The notes under the pieces: model-generated
Told to the model about the DNA's origin: nothing
Seen by the model: the letters and a program-made list of their open reading frames with translations, nothing else
The model's database searches: none
Origin: Poseidonibacter parvus
GTDB lineage: Bacteria; Campylobacterota; Campylobacteria; Campylobacterales; Arcobacteraceae
Assembly (NCBI RefSeq): GCF_001956695.1
Contig: NZ_CP019070.1
Location: 248,001 to 312,000 of the forward strand
Length of the DNA stretch: 64,000 nucleotides
Direction of reading: 5' to 3'
Shown: positions 35,940-43,370 of the stretch, piece after piece
Numbering within the stretch: position 1 is the stretch's first letter
How the letters are laid out: every line of letters starts with the position of its first letter
Position numbers and translations under genes: made by a program

Positions 35940-36042
35940 TAAATAGTGATCTAGTAATAGTTAATCAAACATAGAAAATGCTAAATATATTGTGTAATTA
36001 GATGTGAAAAAAATTGTTGTAAAAACAAGTTAATAACCTGTA

Positions 36043-36308
36043 TTATATAGCTTTAATTATATTGCTTGGTTGTAAATCTAGAAGTTTAATATCTTCATGA
36101 CCAACTGGTACAATGCTGTAACTTTTTCTTTTTGCGTTTAATACTAAAAATTCGTGGTCATCTTTTAAAGTTAAATTATAATGTCTTTTTAAATACCCTA
36201 GAAGCTTACTTGTTACAGTTACTCTATCAAGCTATCAATCTTTTTTAGTATTGCTTCCGTCGTGATATTTGATAAACCACCACTTCCTATTTTACTTAGT
36301 TTTACCAC
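36043..36308 (-). pseudogene. Frameshifted small gene (about 88 codons)
   Basis: On the minus strand a GTG at 36308, preceded by AGGA, opens a frame beginning VKLSKIGSGGLSN that stops after 29 codons. The sequence continues in the next frame (DRVTVTSKLLGYLKRHYN ... VPVGHEDIKLLDLQ) to TAA at 36043. One extra base near 36228-36231 would join the two parts into a continuous 88-residue protein. I do not recognise a family. Either a true decay product or a one-base sequence error; the neighbouring LysE remnant favours decay. Confidence 0.7.
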
Positions 36309-36437
36309 TGACTAGTCCTATTTATGTTTTTTTATGGTTATACTATAATCTCAAATAAATATCAATAGCAATATAAGATAATGATTGTTCACAATACTGT
36401 AATTAATAATTCAAATTTGCCCGTAATCACTATTACT

Positions 36438-36752
36438 TTATTTGTCAGACATAAATAATTTGACACCAAATGCCATCATAATCAAACCTGAGATTAAATC
36501 AAGTGTTTTTCTAACGGATTCTTTTGTTATAAATACATTGGCAGAACATATGGTATATATTAAAAAGCCTTGCCAAATCATTGCGATAATAAAATGAAAG
36601 GCTGCTAATATCATTGATTGTACAAGTGCTGAACTTTCAGGTGAAATAAACTGTGGTAAGAAAGCCATATAAAACACTATGGTTTTAGGGTTAAGTACAT
36701 TTGACATAAAACCTTCTCTAAAAGAGCGTATAAAATAATAACTAACAGTTAG
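36438..36752 (-). pseudogene. 5'-truncated LysE-family exporter remnant
   Basis: The remaining frame encodes RSFREGFMSNVLNPKTIVFYMAFLPQF and two more hydrophobic segments, the C-terminal half of a LysE/RhtB amino-acid exporter. Family members are about 205 residues; here the open frame reaches back only to a TAG just upstream of 36752, so at least 100 N-terminal residues are missing. The ATG at 36707 is an internal Met of the family and not a real start. It lies between the small frameshifted gene and a lipocalin. Confidence 0.82.
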
Positions 36753-36913
36753 CTATTAACTAAAAATATGTAATACGGGTCTGTCAACAAGAAATAGGAC
36801 ACAAAAAGATGCCTTATAGAAGAAGTTCAACAACCTGTACTTTTTGGAACTTTTACAAAACTCTAAATGGTCTTGTTTTCAAGCAAGACCATTGAAATTT
36901 GTATTATGAAGTA
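36753..36913. other. Scar region between LysE remnant and lipocalin
   Basis: About 160 bases without a supported gene. It contains a sequence near 36777-36803 (GGGTCTGTCAACAAG...) that looks like an insertion-sequence end, and a hairpin at 36866-36893. No transposase is present. The missing LysE N-terminus was probably lost at this junction. Confidence 0.4.
36866..36893 (-). terminator. Hairpin after the second lipocalin
   Basis: A perfect 10-bp inverted repeat (AATGGTCTTG / CAAGACCATT) with an eight-base loop, 20 bases after the lipocalin stop on the minus strand. The T-content after it is modest (TAGAGTTTTG), so it is a moderate terminator for the photolyase operon. Confidence 0.6.
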
Positions 36914-37450
36914 TTATTCTTGAATTGTCCAAATAAATTTATCTACATCAAACCCAAAAGATTCTGCTTTTAAAAGTAGTCTTTGTTTTGTTTTTTCATC
37001 AATAGTTTTTTCTCTACTTAAAATCCATAAATACTCACGTGATGGACTTCCTACAAGTGCTACTTTGTAATTTTTATCTACATCGATAATCCAGTAATCT
37101 CCATAAAAAGGTCTAAAGAAACTTACCTTTAATTTTGAGTTTGTACTATCAACTGCATATGCAATACCTTTGGCTTCTTTTTTCTTTTCATCTTCAATTT
37201 TAGTACATCTATTGATTACATCAATTTTCTCATCATTTCTTAGATTATATGTTGCAGTTACGTTTTTACAACCTTTTTCAAAAAAATGCTCAAATCTAGC
37301 AACTTCATACCAAGTACCTTTGTAACTATTTAAATCTACGCTTTTGTTTGTTGGTAAATATGCATGTTTTGTGCTACAACCAACAAAAAAAAGTACTAAC
37401 GATAAGCCTAGAATGTATTTTAAAGCATGTTTTAAACTAATTTCTTTCAT
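36914..37450 (-). CDS. blc: Lipocalin lipoprotein (Blc-like), copy 2
   Basis: A 178-residue outer-membrane-type lipocalin. A lipoprotein signal ends in FFVGCSTKH (lipobox Cys at about 25). Motif 1 is YKGTWYEVARFEHFFEKGC; RPFYGDYWIIDVD and VGSPSREYLWILSR follow as in E. coli Blc, which binds lysophospholipids. It is the last gene of a seven-gene operon, 13 bases after the DASH-type cryptochrome. The soluble paralogue at 25606-26136 is in another operon of the same island. Confidence 0.91.
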   Translation of the reverse strand: MKEISLKHALKYILGLSLVLFFVGCSTKHAYLPTNKSVDLNSYKGTWYEVARFEHFFEKGCKNVTATYNLRNDEKIDVINRCTKIEDEKKKEAKGIAYAVDSTNSKLKVSFFRPFYGDYWIIDVDKNYKVALVGSPSREYLWILSREKTIDEKTKQRLLLKAESFGFDVDKFIWTIQE

Positions 37451-37463
37451 ATTAAATCCTTTT

Positions 37464-38777
37464 TTAATCTATGATTTTAAATATCTCTTCTTTAACTTTT
37501 AATGCCATTTTAGCATAATCAAAACTTGGTATTGATTCTTCTTTATTTAAATACTTTTGCACATAAGCTTTTCCTTTATATGCTCGTGATTGCTTCATTG
37601 GATCAAACACTCTGTATTGTTTATCATTACCAACTCCAGCTTGATAAGCCCAATTTCCGTAGTTTGAAGCACATGAAAAATCTAATAAATATTCTTGAAA
37701 AAAAGCAGCACCATACCTAAAATCAAGCCCAAGATTTTTTACAAAATAGCTAGCTAGTAATTGTCTTAATCTATTAGAAACCCATCCTGTAGTTTTTAGT
37801 TCAATTACTCCTGCATCAATAATATCAACACCAGTTTTTGCATCAAAAAACTCTTGTAGTTTTTGCGAATTTATACTAAAGTCATAGCTTCTATTTTCCA
37901 TTAGACCAGTTTTTAAAAACAGCTTATTAGAACTTTGTTTCATTACTAAGTGAAAATAATCACGCCATAAAAGCTCAAAAAATATCCAATAAGAGGACTT
38001 TGACTCATAGCTTTTACTTTCATACTCTTTTAACTTTTGATACACTCTTCTTGCACTAATACATCCTATACTTAAATAAACAGAAAACTTTGTAGAATTA
38101 TCAAAACCATCAACTAAACTTCTTGTATCAAAGTATTTATGCATATATTTTGATAAGTACTCATCTACTCTTTTAAATGCTACTTTTTCTCCACCCTTTA
38201 GTATTAAGTTTTCATTTAATACTTCTAATTTTTCATCTTGAAGGTTTAAGCTTAGTGTTTCTTTTTGATTTGCTATTTCAAACTCTAAAGGTTCTAGTAT
38301 TTGCATTTTATTTGTTTTTAAAGCTTTTTCAACTTTATTTCTAAAGTTACTAAAACTTTTGCTTATATCTATATCAAAAGCTTCAAGCATTGTTTGCTTA
38401 AAATAAGAGTCACAATGAAAGTTTTCAAGTTTTTGTTCAAACTCTAATTCTTGCGTACCTACTTCTTTTTCATAAAATATTTTAATAGAATATTTCGCAG
38501 AAAGTGTTTTTAAACTATTACTTATATCTTTTACACAATAAAGAGGAATGTTCTTTTTCCCTAGTGTTTCTTTAAGTTCATTTATTGCTTGAAATATTAG
38601 CTTTTTTCTAAAATTGCCACAGCTTTTAAAACCAAAATTTGTACCTTCTAAAATTTCTAAAGGGTAAAGACAAAATACTTTTTCTTTATTTTTTAAAGCA
38701 TTAAATAAAGCATAATTATCATCAATTCTAAGATTATTTCTAAAAACTACTACATTTAATTTTTCTTTATTCATCAT
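37464..38777 (-). CDS. DASH-type cryptochrome / photolyase
   Basis: A 437-residue flavoprotein of the photolyase/cryptochrome superfamily. The N-terminal antenna domain starts VVVFRNNLRIDDN; the FAD domain (about 200-430) shows TGWVSNRLRQLLASYF, the ASNYGNWAYQAGVGND segment and FDPMKQS, which are diagnostic for the cry-DASH class. These proteins repair pyrimidine dimers, mainly in single-stranded DNA, and may act in light signalling. It overlaps the neighbouring FeS-BCP-type photolyase gene by 11 bases. Confidence 0.87.
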   Translation of the reverse strand: MMNKEKLNVVVFRNNLRIDDNYALFNALKNKEKVFCLYPLEILEGTNFGFKSCGNFRKKLIFQAINELKETLGKKNIPLYCVKDISNSLKTLSAKYSIKIFYEKEVGTQELEFEQKLENFHCDSYFKQTMLEAFDIDISKSFSNFRNKVEKALKTNKMQILEPLEFEIANQKETLSLNLQDEKLEVLNENLILKGGEKVAFKRVDEYLSKYMHKYFDTRSLVDGFDNSTKFSVYLSIGCISARRVYQKLKEYESKSYESKSSYWIFFELLWRDYFHLVMKQSSNKLFLKTGLMENRSYDFSINSQKLQEFFDAKTGVDIIDAGVIELKTTGWVSNRLRQLLASYFVKNLGLDFRYGAAFFQEYLLDFSCASNYGNWAYQAGVGNDKQYRVFDPMKQSRAYKGKAYVQKYLNKEESIPSFDYAKMALKVKEEIFKIID

Positions 38778-40155
38778 ATAACTCTTTTAAATAATCTTCT
38801 GCAATTTGTAAATGATTTTGAAGTTTTTCTTCTGGCATTTTTTCTAAAATGGCTAGTTGCATTCTCATTCTAATATTATTTTTAAAAAGCTCTTTGTATT
38901 TATTTAAAAATCTCCAATAAAGTCCATCCATAATCTTACACCAGGCTTCACTTTTTTTATAATCATTTGACATTTTTACAATATAATTACTTGAGCTAAT
39001 ATATGGTTTTGTAGTAATACTTCCTCCATCACTAAAGCCACTCATACCATAGACATTTCCAACCATAACCCAATCATAAGCATCTATATATGAACTCATA
39101 AAAAACTCATAAACATCATTTGGGTCTATTTCTAAAAGTAAGAATATATTTCCTAAAATCATAAGTCTTTCTATATGATGATTATATGAAGTTTTATCAA
39201 GTTTTTTAATCACATCATCAAGTGGAGTTATTAAGCTTTTTGCTTCAAGTATTTTTTTTGGCATTTTATTTTTAAATTCAAAAAAGTTTGTAGTTCTTAA
39301 TTGGACATGAGAAGATTTATAAATAGAAAGCATAAACTCTCTCCATCCAATAACTTGTCTTATAAAACCTTCTTTTGCATTAAAAGGTACATCAACTTGG
39401 CTACTTTTTTCAATAACATGATTTAAATCTAATAGCCCAATATTTAAACTTGATGAGATATTTGAGTGAAATAAAAACTTTCCATCTTTTACAATGGCAT
39501 CTTGATAAGTTCCATATTTAGAAAACTTATTTTCTAAAAAGTATCCTAAGTTTGCCTTAGCTTCATCAAAAGTTACAGGATATAAAAACTCATCACAGCA
39601 GCCAAAACTATCAAATTTTTTACAATAGTTTTTTGCTTCAATTATATATTCATTTTCAAAAACTAGTTTTAATGGTAAAAACTCATCTTTTGGCATCTTT
39701 TTTCTGTTTTGTTCATCAAAACTCCACTTTCCGCCTTCTGGTTTTCCATTTGGACAAAACAGTTCTAAATCTTTTCTTCTGTTTATATAGTATTTATGAA
39801 AAAATCTATTTTCATCTTTTGGATTTAAAAAATTTGGATTATCTAGTATTGTTAAGTTTTTTAAGTTTTTAGAGATTTTTTTAATAAGCCAATCATCAAC
39901 TACATCATATATTGTTATGTTTTCATCTGTGTAGTCGTCTAAATAGTTTTCATTTCCGCAATATTGAACTTCTATATCATTTTGCTCTAAGTAGTTTTGA
40001 TAGAACTTCATAGAAGCTCTATGCATTACTAGTTTTTGAATATGGAATTTGTACTGTGTAAAAAAAAGAGGCTCTTCAATAAGTAAAATTTTGAAACCTC
40101 TTAATTTCTCTATATTTTCAAAAAGTTGGTGAGGGTAGAGTAAAAATATATTCAT
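38767..40155 (-). CDS. FeS-BCP/CryPro-class (6-4) photolyase-like protein, cluster cysteines missing
   Basis: A 462-residue protein of the prokaryotic (6-4) photolyase class. Marks are LIEEPLFFTQYKFHIQKLV, HRASMKFY, WREFMLSIY, YNHHIERLMILGN and the FAD-site WVMVGNVYGMSGFSDGGS. In most members a CxxC pair and further cysteines near the C-terminus hold a [4Fe-4S] cluster just before the LYW motif. Here the matching stretch is KMSNDYKKSEAWCKIMDGLYW with only one Cys, so the cluster is probably absent. Four bases separate it from the NMT1-like gene. Confidence 0.87.
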   Translation of the reverse strand: MNIFLLYPHQLFENIEKLRGFKILLIEEPLFFTQYKFHIQKLVMHRASMKFYQNYLEQNDIEVQYCGNENYLDDYTDENITIYDVVDDWLIKKISKNLKNLTILDNPNFLNPKDENRFFHKYYINRRKDLELFCPNGKPEGGKWSFDEQNRKKMPKDEFLPLKLVFENEYIIEAKNYCKKFDSFGCCDEFLYPVTFDEAKANLGYFLENKFSKYGTYQDAIVKDGKFLFHSNISSSLNIGLLDLNHVIEKSSQVDVPFNAKEGFIRQVIGWREFMLSIYKSSHVQLRTTNFFEFKNKMPKKILEAKSLITPLDDVIKKLDKTSYNHHIERLMILGNIFLLLEIDPNDVYEFFMSSYIDAYDWVMVGNVYGMSGFSDGGSITTKPYISSSNYIVKMSNDYKKSEAWCKIMDGLYWRFLNKYKELFKNNIRMRMQLAILEKMPEEKLQNHLQIAEDYLKELYDE

Positions 40156-40158
40156 TTC

Positions 40159-40929
40159 TTACCAAATATTATTGTAGTTTTCTTTGCTTAGTTTTATAAC
40201 TTTAAGCTCTTCTAAGAAATGTGATAAATCAAGCCATTTATCTTTATTTGAATTAATCTCACTCTTTAATCTAGGAATTGTATCTTCAATGATTTTATCC
40301 ATTAATTCACTTTTTTCTTCTAAAATCTTAGAACTTGTAATAAATTCTAAGGCAGAAAAATTAGGATAAGGAGAAAGATTCTGATCAATAAAAAGATTTT
40401 CAAAGTTTTCATGTTCAGCTTCAATTCCTTCAAAATTATAAAAACATAGCCAAGCTCCATCGAAACTATGGTTATTCTTCATATTTTGGATATGCCAGAA
40501 ATCTGTTTCTATAAACTCTACATTTTTTCTATCTAGGGCAAAACCTTCTTTTTTTGCATATCTTTTTAGTATTTCAAAGCCAATTTTATTTGTTATTTCA
40601 TTAGCTGCTGGTGTTGTAATTTTTATTTTCTCATTATTGATTAACTTCATAATACTAGTTTTTCTAATCATAACACCACCTCTTGTTTCAAAGAAACAAC
40701 CAAGTGATTTAATACCAGTAAAATAGTGTTCAAAAAGATGAATAGGCTCATTACAATGAATATCGATTGAACCTTTGCTTAATTCTTCAAAACCATCATA
40801 ATGTTCTTTTGGAACAATTATATTTAAGTCTATATTTGCTTTTTTGTATTCACCTTTTTGTAAACCTACAATCATAGGTAAATGGTCTGGATTTAAAAAC
40901 CATTCTAAAGCTAGATTAATCTTTGTCAT
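40159..40929 (-). CDS. NMT1/THI5-like periplasmic-binding-fold protein without signal peptide
   Basis: A 256-residue protein of the THI5/NMT1 fold: it opens INLALEWFLNPDHLPMIVGLQKGEY, the usual first strand and helix of the family, with no signal sequence before it. Bacterial members usually bind pyrimidine precursors in the periplasm; yeast Thi5 is a cytosolic enzyme. Without export the present protein is likely cytosolic. It stands between hemH and the (6-4)-type photolyase in one operon. The role is unknown and substrates other than thiamine precursors are possible. Confidence 0.75.
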   Translation of the reverse strand: MTKINLALEWFLNPDHLPMIVGLQKGEYKKANIDLNIIVPKEHYDGFEELSKGSIDIHCNEPIHLFEHYFTGIKSLGCFFETRGGVMIRKTSIMKLINNEKIKITTPAANEITNKIGFEILKRYAKKEGFALDRKNVEFIETDFWHIQNMKNNHSFDGAWLCFYNFEGIEAEHENFENLFIDQNLSPYPNFSALEFITSSKILEEKSELMDKIIEDTIPRLKSEINSNKDKWLDLSHFLEELKVIKLSKENYNNIW

Positions 40930-40947
40930 TTAAAGCCTTTTAATTTG

Positions 40948-41895
40948 TTAACTTACTTCTATGTTACATTCATTTTCATATAAATGCTTAACCGTTTTCA
41001 TAAAATACTCATCATGATTTGGTGCTTTTGCAACTCTATAATCTGCAATTCCTACTTCATCTGCTATTTCTTTATACTCTACAACTAACTCAAACTCAGT
41101 TTCAGAGTTATCAACTGTAAATGAAATTGGATAAACAAGTACTTTTTTACCTGCCATTTCATTTAATGTTACATCCATATAAGGCTTAATCCACTCAACA
41201 GGTCCAAGTCTTGATTGATATGCTACTTGAATATTTTTGAATTTGATACCTTGTTTTTTTAGCTCTTTTTTTGCACACTCTACATTTTTTAAAACGTGAT
41301 CTTGGTATGGGTCACCTTTGTCAATAATTCTTTGTGTAAGACCGTGAGCTGAGAATATTAATTCATAATCTTCTGTGTTAACATCACTCATTCTTTCTTT
41401 GATTCTTTCTACGATTGCTTTGTTATAATCTTCATTATCATAATATGAATCTAAAGTTTTGATTTTAGCTTTGATTTTAAGCTTCTTAGCCCATTTTTGC
41501 AGCTCTTCAATAGAAGATTTTGTAGTAGTTGATGAGTAGTGAGGATACATAGGAATTGCATAAATCTCATCATAATCTCTTAAGTCTTCTAGAACATCTT
41601 TTGCAAAAGGAGGTGTATATCTCATTTTATAAAAAACATCAGCGTCAAGAGTTTTGTTTAAACGTCTTACTAATCTTTTTGTATGTCCTACAATTGGTGA
41701 CATACCTCCAAGTTCGGCATAGTTTTCTTTTGCTTCTTTTTTTCTTAGAGTAGTAATTAATAAACCAATCATTGCTCGAATTGGCTGAGGCGCTCCAATA
41801 ATATATTTGTCATTAAACATATTTTTTAGAAAAACTTCAACCTCGTCTAAATTATTTGGACCACCCATGTTCATTAATACAACAGCTTTTTTCAA
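40948..41895 (-). CDS. hemH: Ferrochelatase HemH
   Basis: A 315-residue ferrochelatase, inserting ferrous iron into protoporphyrin IX. It shows LMNMGGPNNLDEVEVFL, YAIPMYPHYSSTTTKSS, the active-site His in LIFSAHGLTQRIIDKGDPY, and SRLGPVEWIKPY and FTVDNSETEFEL near the end. The start is TTG at 41895 with AAAGG upstream. Being in a photolyase operon is meaningful: free protoporphyrin IX is a strong photosensitiser, so more ferrochelatase lowers singlet-oxygen formation. Confidence 0.94.
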   Translation of the reverse strand: MKKAVVLMNMGGPNNLDEVEVFLKNMFNDKYIIGAPQPIRAMIGLLITTLRKKEAKENYAELGGMSPIVGHTKRLVRRLNKTLDADVFYKMRYTPPFAKDVLEDLRDYDEIYAIPMYPHYSSTTTKSSIEELQKWAKKLKIKAKIKTLDSYYDNEDYNKAIVERIKERMSDVNTEDYELIFSAHGLTQRIIDKGDPYQDHVLKNVECAKKELKKQGIKFKNIQVAYQSRLGPVEWIKPYMDVTLNEMAGKKVLVYPISFTVDNSETEFELVVEYKEIADEVGIADYRVAKAPNHDEYFMKTVKHLYENECNIEVS

Positions 41896-41970
41896 GATAT
41901 TACCTTTATTCTTATTTTATATGGTATTTTATTGGTTTCTTGAGTTATCTTGTATAGTAAAATTGTTGTT

Positions 41971-42423
41971 TTATATTTTTCTAGGTTCTAAAAGACCTTT
42001 TGTAATTGAATGTCTATATTCAAACATATCTTTTAATTCTTTTTGAATAAAAAAATCAAATAGTTCTCCAAATTTTCCAAAAGGAAGTTTATATTTAACT
42101 ACATCTTTAAGTTCACAAAGCGAGCCTTTTTTTGTAAAAATATGAGAATGTTCCCAATATTTAAAAGGCGATTTAATCGCAATATCAACTAATAAATTTG
42201 GACTTTGTAGTTTATCAATTTTTACTTCCCAAGATGTTGGAATAAAATTTTTTACAGTTCTTATCTTTACAACTCCACCTTCATGTGGAACAAAATCTTT
42301 GTTGATTAGTTCAAAATCCATATTTAAAGGTGTAATTGCTTCAAGATTTTTCATATTTGTATGAAAATCAAAAAGTTCTTGTATTTCACAATTTATTAAA
42401 GTTGTTTTTTGAAATGTTTTCAT
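41971..42423 (-). CDS. SRPBCC-family ligand-binding protein
   Basis: A 150-residue START/polyketide-cyclase-like protein: the beginning FQKTTLINCEIQELFDFH, then NLEAITP, and WEHSHIFTKKGSLCELKDVVKY match the SRPBCC pattern (long C-terminal helix over a curved sheet). Such proteins bind hydrophobic molecules. It pairs with the TIGR01777 gene upstream (one-base gap), an arrangement common in photolyase clusters. Ligand unknown. Confidence 0.83.
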   Translation of the reverse strand: MKTFQKTTLINCEIQELFDFHTNMKNLEAITPLNMDFELINKDFVPHEGGVVKIRTVKNFIPTSWEVKIDKLQSPNLLVDIAIKSPFKYWEHSHIFTKKGSLCELKDVVKYKLPFGKFGELFDFFIQKELKDMFEYRHSITKGLLEPRKI

Positions 42424-42424
42424 T

Positions 42425-43285
42425 TTAACTCTTTTTGATTAGATGTGTTAATGCTTCATCTATACTTTTATATTTAAATTCAAAACCACTATCTAATAAT
42501 CTCTTTGGAGTAACACACTGTCCATCTGTTAAAACTTTTGCACCTTCACTAAATATTAAATTAAAAACAAACTCTGGTATTGGCAAAATAGTTGGACGAT
42601 TTAGAACCTTTCCAAGAGCTTTTGTAAATTTATAATTATTAGTTGGTCTTGGTGCTGTAAGATTGTAAATACCTTCACATGAACTATTTTCACACACATG
42701 TTCATAGGCATTTGTTAAATCATCAATATGAATAAATGAAAAATCTTGCTGTCCATTTCCAATCGTTCCACCAAGCCCTAGTTTGAAAGGTGTTAGCATT
42801 TTAGCCATTGCCCCACCATCTCCTAAAACTATTCCAAATCTAAAAATTGCAGTTCTTACATCTAGATTTTTTGCTTTTAGAGCAGCTTCTTCCCAATCTT
42901 TACAAAGATTTCCTAAAAAGTCATCTTCATATTTATAATTTTGTTCATCATAACAAGCATCATTTTTATAAATACCAACTGCTGATGTAGAAATAAAAAC
43001 TTCAGGTTTATTTTTTGCTTCACTCATAGCATTTACTAAAGCATTTGTAGTATCTAATCTACTACTTCTTAAAAGTTTTTTATATTTTTGCGTCCATCTA
43101 TTTATAATATTAGCACCACTTAGATTTATAAGTATATTAGCTTCTTCAATAATAGATATGAGTTTTTTATTATCTTTTAATTCTTCTCTTTTAATTCCAA
43201 GAACTTTAAAGCCTTTTGCTTCAAATACTCTTTTTAAATTCGTACCAACAAATCCACTTGAACCTGCTATTGCTACTGTTTTCAT
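42425..43285 (-). CDS. TIGR01777 family NAD-dependent epimerase-like protein
   Basis: A 286-residue extended-SDR protein: IAGSSGFVGTNLKRVF at the N-terminus (nucleotide-binding), NLSGANI, FISTSAVGIY with a Ser/Tyr site, FRFGIVLGDGGAMAKML and the C-terminal DUF1731-like LPIPEFVFNLIF stretch. This is the YfcH/SulA-like group. The substrate is not known. It is the first gene of the island operon on this strand, with GGAG before the ATG and operator 4 about 55 bases upstream. Confidence 0.89.
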   Translation of the reverse strand: MKTVAIAGSSGFVGTNLKRVFEAKGFKVLGIKREELKDNKKLISIIEEANILINLSGANIINRWTQKYKKLLRSSRLDTTNALVNAMSEAKNKPEVFISTSAVGIYKNDACYDEQNYKYEDDFLGNLCKDWEEAALKAKNLDVRTAIFRFGIVLGDGGAMAKMLTPFKLGLGGTIGNGQQDFSFIHIDDLTNAYEHVCENSSCEGIYNLTAPRPTNNYKFTKALGKVLNRPTILPIPEFVFNLIFSEGAKVLTDGQCVTPKRLLDSGFEFKYKSIDEALTHLIKKS

Positions 43286-43340
43286 GGAATACTCCTTTGA
43301 AAATCTTTTATTTGTTAGATTATAATATAATTAAAACTCA

Positions 43341-43366
43341 TTAGTAGTATATTTATGTTGTTTAAT
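43341..43366 (-). promoter_or_regulatory. Island operator site 4 (photolyase/hemH operon)
   Basis: On the minus strand AACAT (43359-43355), six bases, ACTACTAA (43348-43341), then exactly 16 bases to a perfect TATAAT (43324-43319). This is the cleanest -10 box of the five sites. Confidence 0.75.
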
Positions 43367-43370
43367 AAAC

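Noticed and set aside
36777-36803. Possible insertion-sequence end (GGGTCTGTCAACAAG...)
   Set aside because: No transposase, no opposite inverted repeat and no target duplication were found in the window, so I did not list it as a mobile element.
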